Part shown: piece by piece, positions 33,050 to 35,000 of the stretch
Position numbering within the stretch: the stretch's first letter is position 1
Layout of the letters: each line of letters starts with the position of its first letter
Source of the DNA: Glandiceps talaboti
Lineage: Eukaryota; Hemichordata; Enteropneusta; Spengelidae
DNA length: 35,000 nucleotides
Assembly: GCF_964340395.1 (NCBI RefSeq)
Contig: NC_135552.1
Span: 3,879,701 to 3,914,700 of the forward strand
Direction: 5' to 3'
Position numbers and translations under genes: made by a program
The notes under the pieces: generated by a model
What the model saw: the letters and a program-made list of their open reading frames with translations, nothing else
What the model was told of the DNA's origin: nothing
Databases searched by the model: none

Positions 33050-33500
33050 GCATAAATATATTCTCCCATTCCAAAGTCATTTTCTCCATTTTTGAATTTA
33101 GTCTCTAAATTATGACTGATTTACTTAGACGTGTTCTCACCTGGAGAAATTTGACTTTTTTATATACAGTAGAAAACAAGAACTGCTGTAGAAATGGCGT
33201 TCATTGAATTGCTAACGGAAGGCTCGTTTATATCACAAACAAGTCTTCCTTGTCTGTGGTCAGTGATATCAACGAGCCTTTCATTATCAATTCCATCATG
33301 GACAGTGTCTATGATTCCATGAACTGTTATCTTCGTGGAGTCATTTCTACAGCAGTGCTTGCTTTCTATTGTATGGAAAAAAGCTAAAGTTCTCCATGTG
33401 AGAGCACGCCTGAACAAGTCAGTCATAATTTAGAGTCTAATTACAAAAATGAGGGAAATGACTTGATACCAGTGGAATGAAAAAGATAAATTTAGGATAA
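33050..33500. repeat. Inverted duplication, about 200-bp arms
   Basis: Plus-strand sequence from TAAATTATGACTGATTTACT (about 33105) recurs on the minus strand starting near 33434 as TAAATTATGACTGACTTG. Both continue TGGAGAAxTTT, ACA-TAGAAA-CAAG and CTGCTGTAGAAATG. The centre pairs AAGGCTCGTTTATATCAC with GTGATATCAACGAGCCTT. Similarity extends to CATTCCA on both outer sides. The arms are perhaps 75-80 percent alike. A peptide MTDL-x-RR-x-LTWR opens on both strands. Confidence 0.8.
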
Positions 33501-33620
33501 TATGTTGTCGAAAGCTGAATCTGTGGAGTATTTTCTATATATATCCCATAAACATCACTTCTCTACTGAAGTGGATGCATTGATTGTACCACATCGTATA
33601 TGTCGTCTGTCCATACAAAT

Positions 33621-33778
33621 CAATCTGATTGAAATCCGATGTGGTGAAAGCGGCTAGATGTCCTTATTTACCTCTATTCAGCGTGTTGTGACGTTTGTTT
33701 TGTTCGGAGTGAACACGATGAATAGAAGTAAATAAGGACATCTAGCCGCTTTCACCACATCGGATTTCAATCAGATTG
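33621..33778. mobile_element. Foldback MITE, copy 2, with perfect 9-bp target duplication
   Basis: Ends CAATCTGATTGAAATCCGAT and ATCGGATTTCAATCAGATTG are reverse complements, as are GTGGTGAAAGCGGCTAGATG and its partner. CATACAAAT stands immediately before (33612-33620) and after (33779-33787). The inner GACGTTTGTTTTGTTCGGAGTG matches copy 1 at 9359-9566. The 9-bp duplication fits the Mutator/MULE superfamily. Confidence 0.93.
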
Positions 33779-33918
33779 CATACAAATGTGACCTGGAAAT
33801 TACTTCTTTTACAATATGCAAATTAGCATGATTGTTTTGACGCATTTTCGGGTTGTGAGATTCAAGTACACACAGTTATTTAGATGAATCTTCTTCAACC
33901 AACTGGGACGAACCAGTA

Positions 33919-34023
33919 TTAACTAATAACTAAATATGACTAACTAATAACTAGGACTACCAGGTCCCGTTAACTAAGACTAGCAGCTAGGACTAACTAA
34001 CAACTAATTATGACTGACTAATA
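33919..34023 (+). repeat. Degenerate CTAA-rich tandem repeat
   Basis: Repeats of TAACTAATAACTA-like units with TATGAC and AGGACTA variants. Confidence 0.75.
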
Positions 34024-34407
34024 CATTCGTAGGGGGGGGGGGGGGCTGCATGGTTTATGGAAGTAACGCTCATGACGTAATGCACATACCATTGTGTGGT
34101 TCCATGTTATAACTTTTGATGAAGCACAATCGGCCAAAACGATTTTGGGACTGGAAGCTCGTTGATATGGAGACAAAGCCATACAAAGATCATTGGACCA
34201 GATTTTACCCTTCCAATCATACATAAACATCTAAAGAGTTTGACAGAAATGTGTGTTTAGAAGAGTACTAGAATTGTAAGCAAAACATATTGAGATGTGA
34301 ATTGTATTAATTTCATAAGTACTGAGTGAGTTCCATGGGTGCCGACTAATCTCAACATTGATTAATAGCCAGGAATTTAGGGCAGAGATCTCTTATACGA
34401 AAATAGA

Positions 34408-34508
34408 ATATATTGTGACCTATTAAATTGACGATAATATATAGTGTGACCTATTAAATTGAAGGTAATATCTATTGTGACCTATTAAATTGAAGGTAAT
34501 ATATATTC
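34408..34508 (+). repeat. 31-bp tandem repeat, three units
   Basis: GTGACCTATTAAATTGA starts at 34415, 34446 and 34477, exactly 31 bp apart, each followed by GGTAATAT or CGATAATAT. Confidence 0.92.
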
Positions 34509-35000
34509 AGAATGAGAAATTATTGGTAGTTGTCAGCTGGGGTCAATATGTTCACATGTGCCACGCCTTAGCAGTTTGTTTCGATCTGCTCGAATTTGTA
34601 GTACTCCGCGGAATCATACTCGGAGCATTATGACGTAAAACGAACATTAATTTCGTGGGATTATATATAAATACATGTCTTGCAACGTGACGCGTTATAC
34701 TTGTTATTCTTTATATTACATGACATGTAATAAGACATGTCTGCTATCCGTTATTGTACGAGCTCTGTGCACTGCCTGTACATTTAAATGTGTATCATTT
34801 TGTTATGAAAATATAGTGTACTTTTTACCAGAAACTTGTGTTCCGTGGTAAACATGTGTGTTTTTACTTTACCTGGTTGTGACCATTGCCATGACATGGA
34901 AAACTACCTATAACACTGCCTCCCATAGAATCCATGCAGATACCAGCTCTGCCAAGATTACGTACCTAGGGGAAACAAACATCAACAGAGGAACACTCGT

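Larger units (their letters stand above)
29950..35000. other. Right-hand intergenic region without a confirmed gene
   Basis: Apart from the repeats and the 31755-32297 frame listed separately, I see no recognisable gene. A plus-strand frame at 32515-32724 ends at a GTAAAT donor-like site but matches nothing known. Homopolymer C or G runs occur near 31447, 32832 and 34033. Confidence 0.5.

Overview
This is animal nuclear DNA. It is AT-rich and consists mostly of introns, foldback repeats, microsatellites and dispersed repeats. The only well-supported coding content is split into short exons with GT/AG borders. The protein resembles human MBOAT1/MBOAT2, but the repeats are not vertebrate-like, so I infer a marine invertebrate, perhaps a hemichordate, amphioxus or echinoderm. 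The species cannot be fixed from the sequence alone.

The genes are two head-to-tail paralogues of the MBOAT1/2 lysophospholipid acyltransferase family, both on the + strand. Gene 1 (183-3384) is cut by the left edge, and only its last four coding exons are present. Gene 2 (9689-27381) appears complete: 12 coding exons, 1491 nt including the stop, 496 residues. The four shared exons have the same intron phases. Three of them have identical lengths (104, 198 and 152 nt) and the last differs by one codon (172 versus 175 nt). Both proteins keep the MBOAT Asn and His motifs and end in a dilysine KKxL tail expected for ER retrieval. They would remodel phospholipids by re-acylating lysophospholipids in the ER membrane.

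Layout: 1-3384 is the 3' part of gene 1, with foldbacks in its introns and a 21-copy, 34-bp minisatellite starting inside its penultimate coding exon. 3385-9358 is intergenic and repeat-rich, with a composite repeat at 5838-6795, a decayed LINE tail at 7593-7877 and two ATC microsatellites. 9359-9566 is a foldback transposon just upstream of gene 2. 9689-27381 is gene 2, whose introns hold several long inverted repeats (12431-12689, 13533-14187, 23420-23790), a decayed tandem duplication of the penultimate coding exon border, and a second composite repeat. 27382-35000 is the 3' flank and intergenic DNA: more foldbacks, a 157-bp AT tract, a second copy of the 9359 transposon at 33621-33778, and a few unassigned open frames.

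The most unusual feature is that the 3' end of the penultimate coding exon, together with its 5' splice site, has been tandemly amplified in both paralogues. The units differ in length and sequence, so the two events look independent. In gene 1 this leaves 19 candidate GT donors in a row, and an in-frame stop follows immediately after the first.
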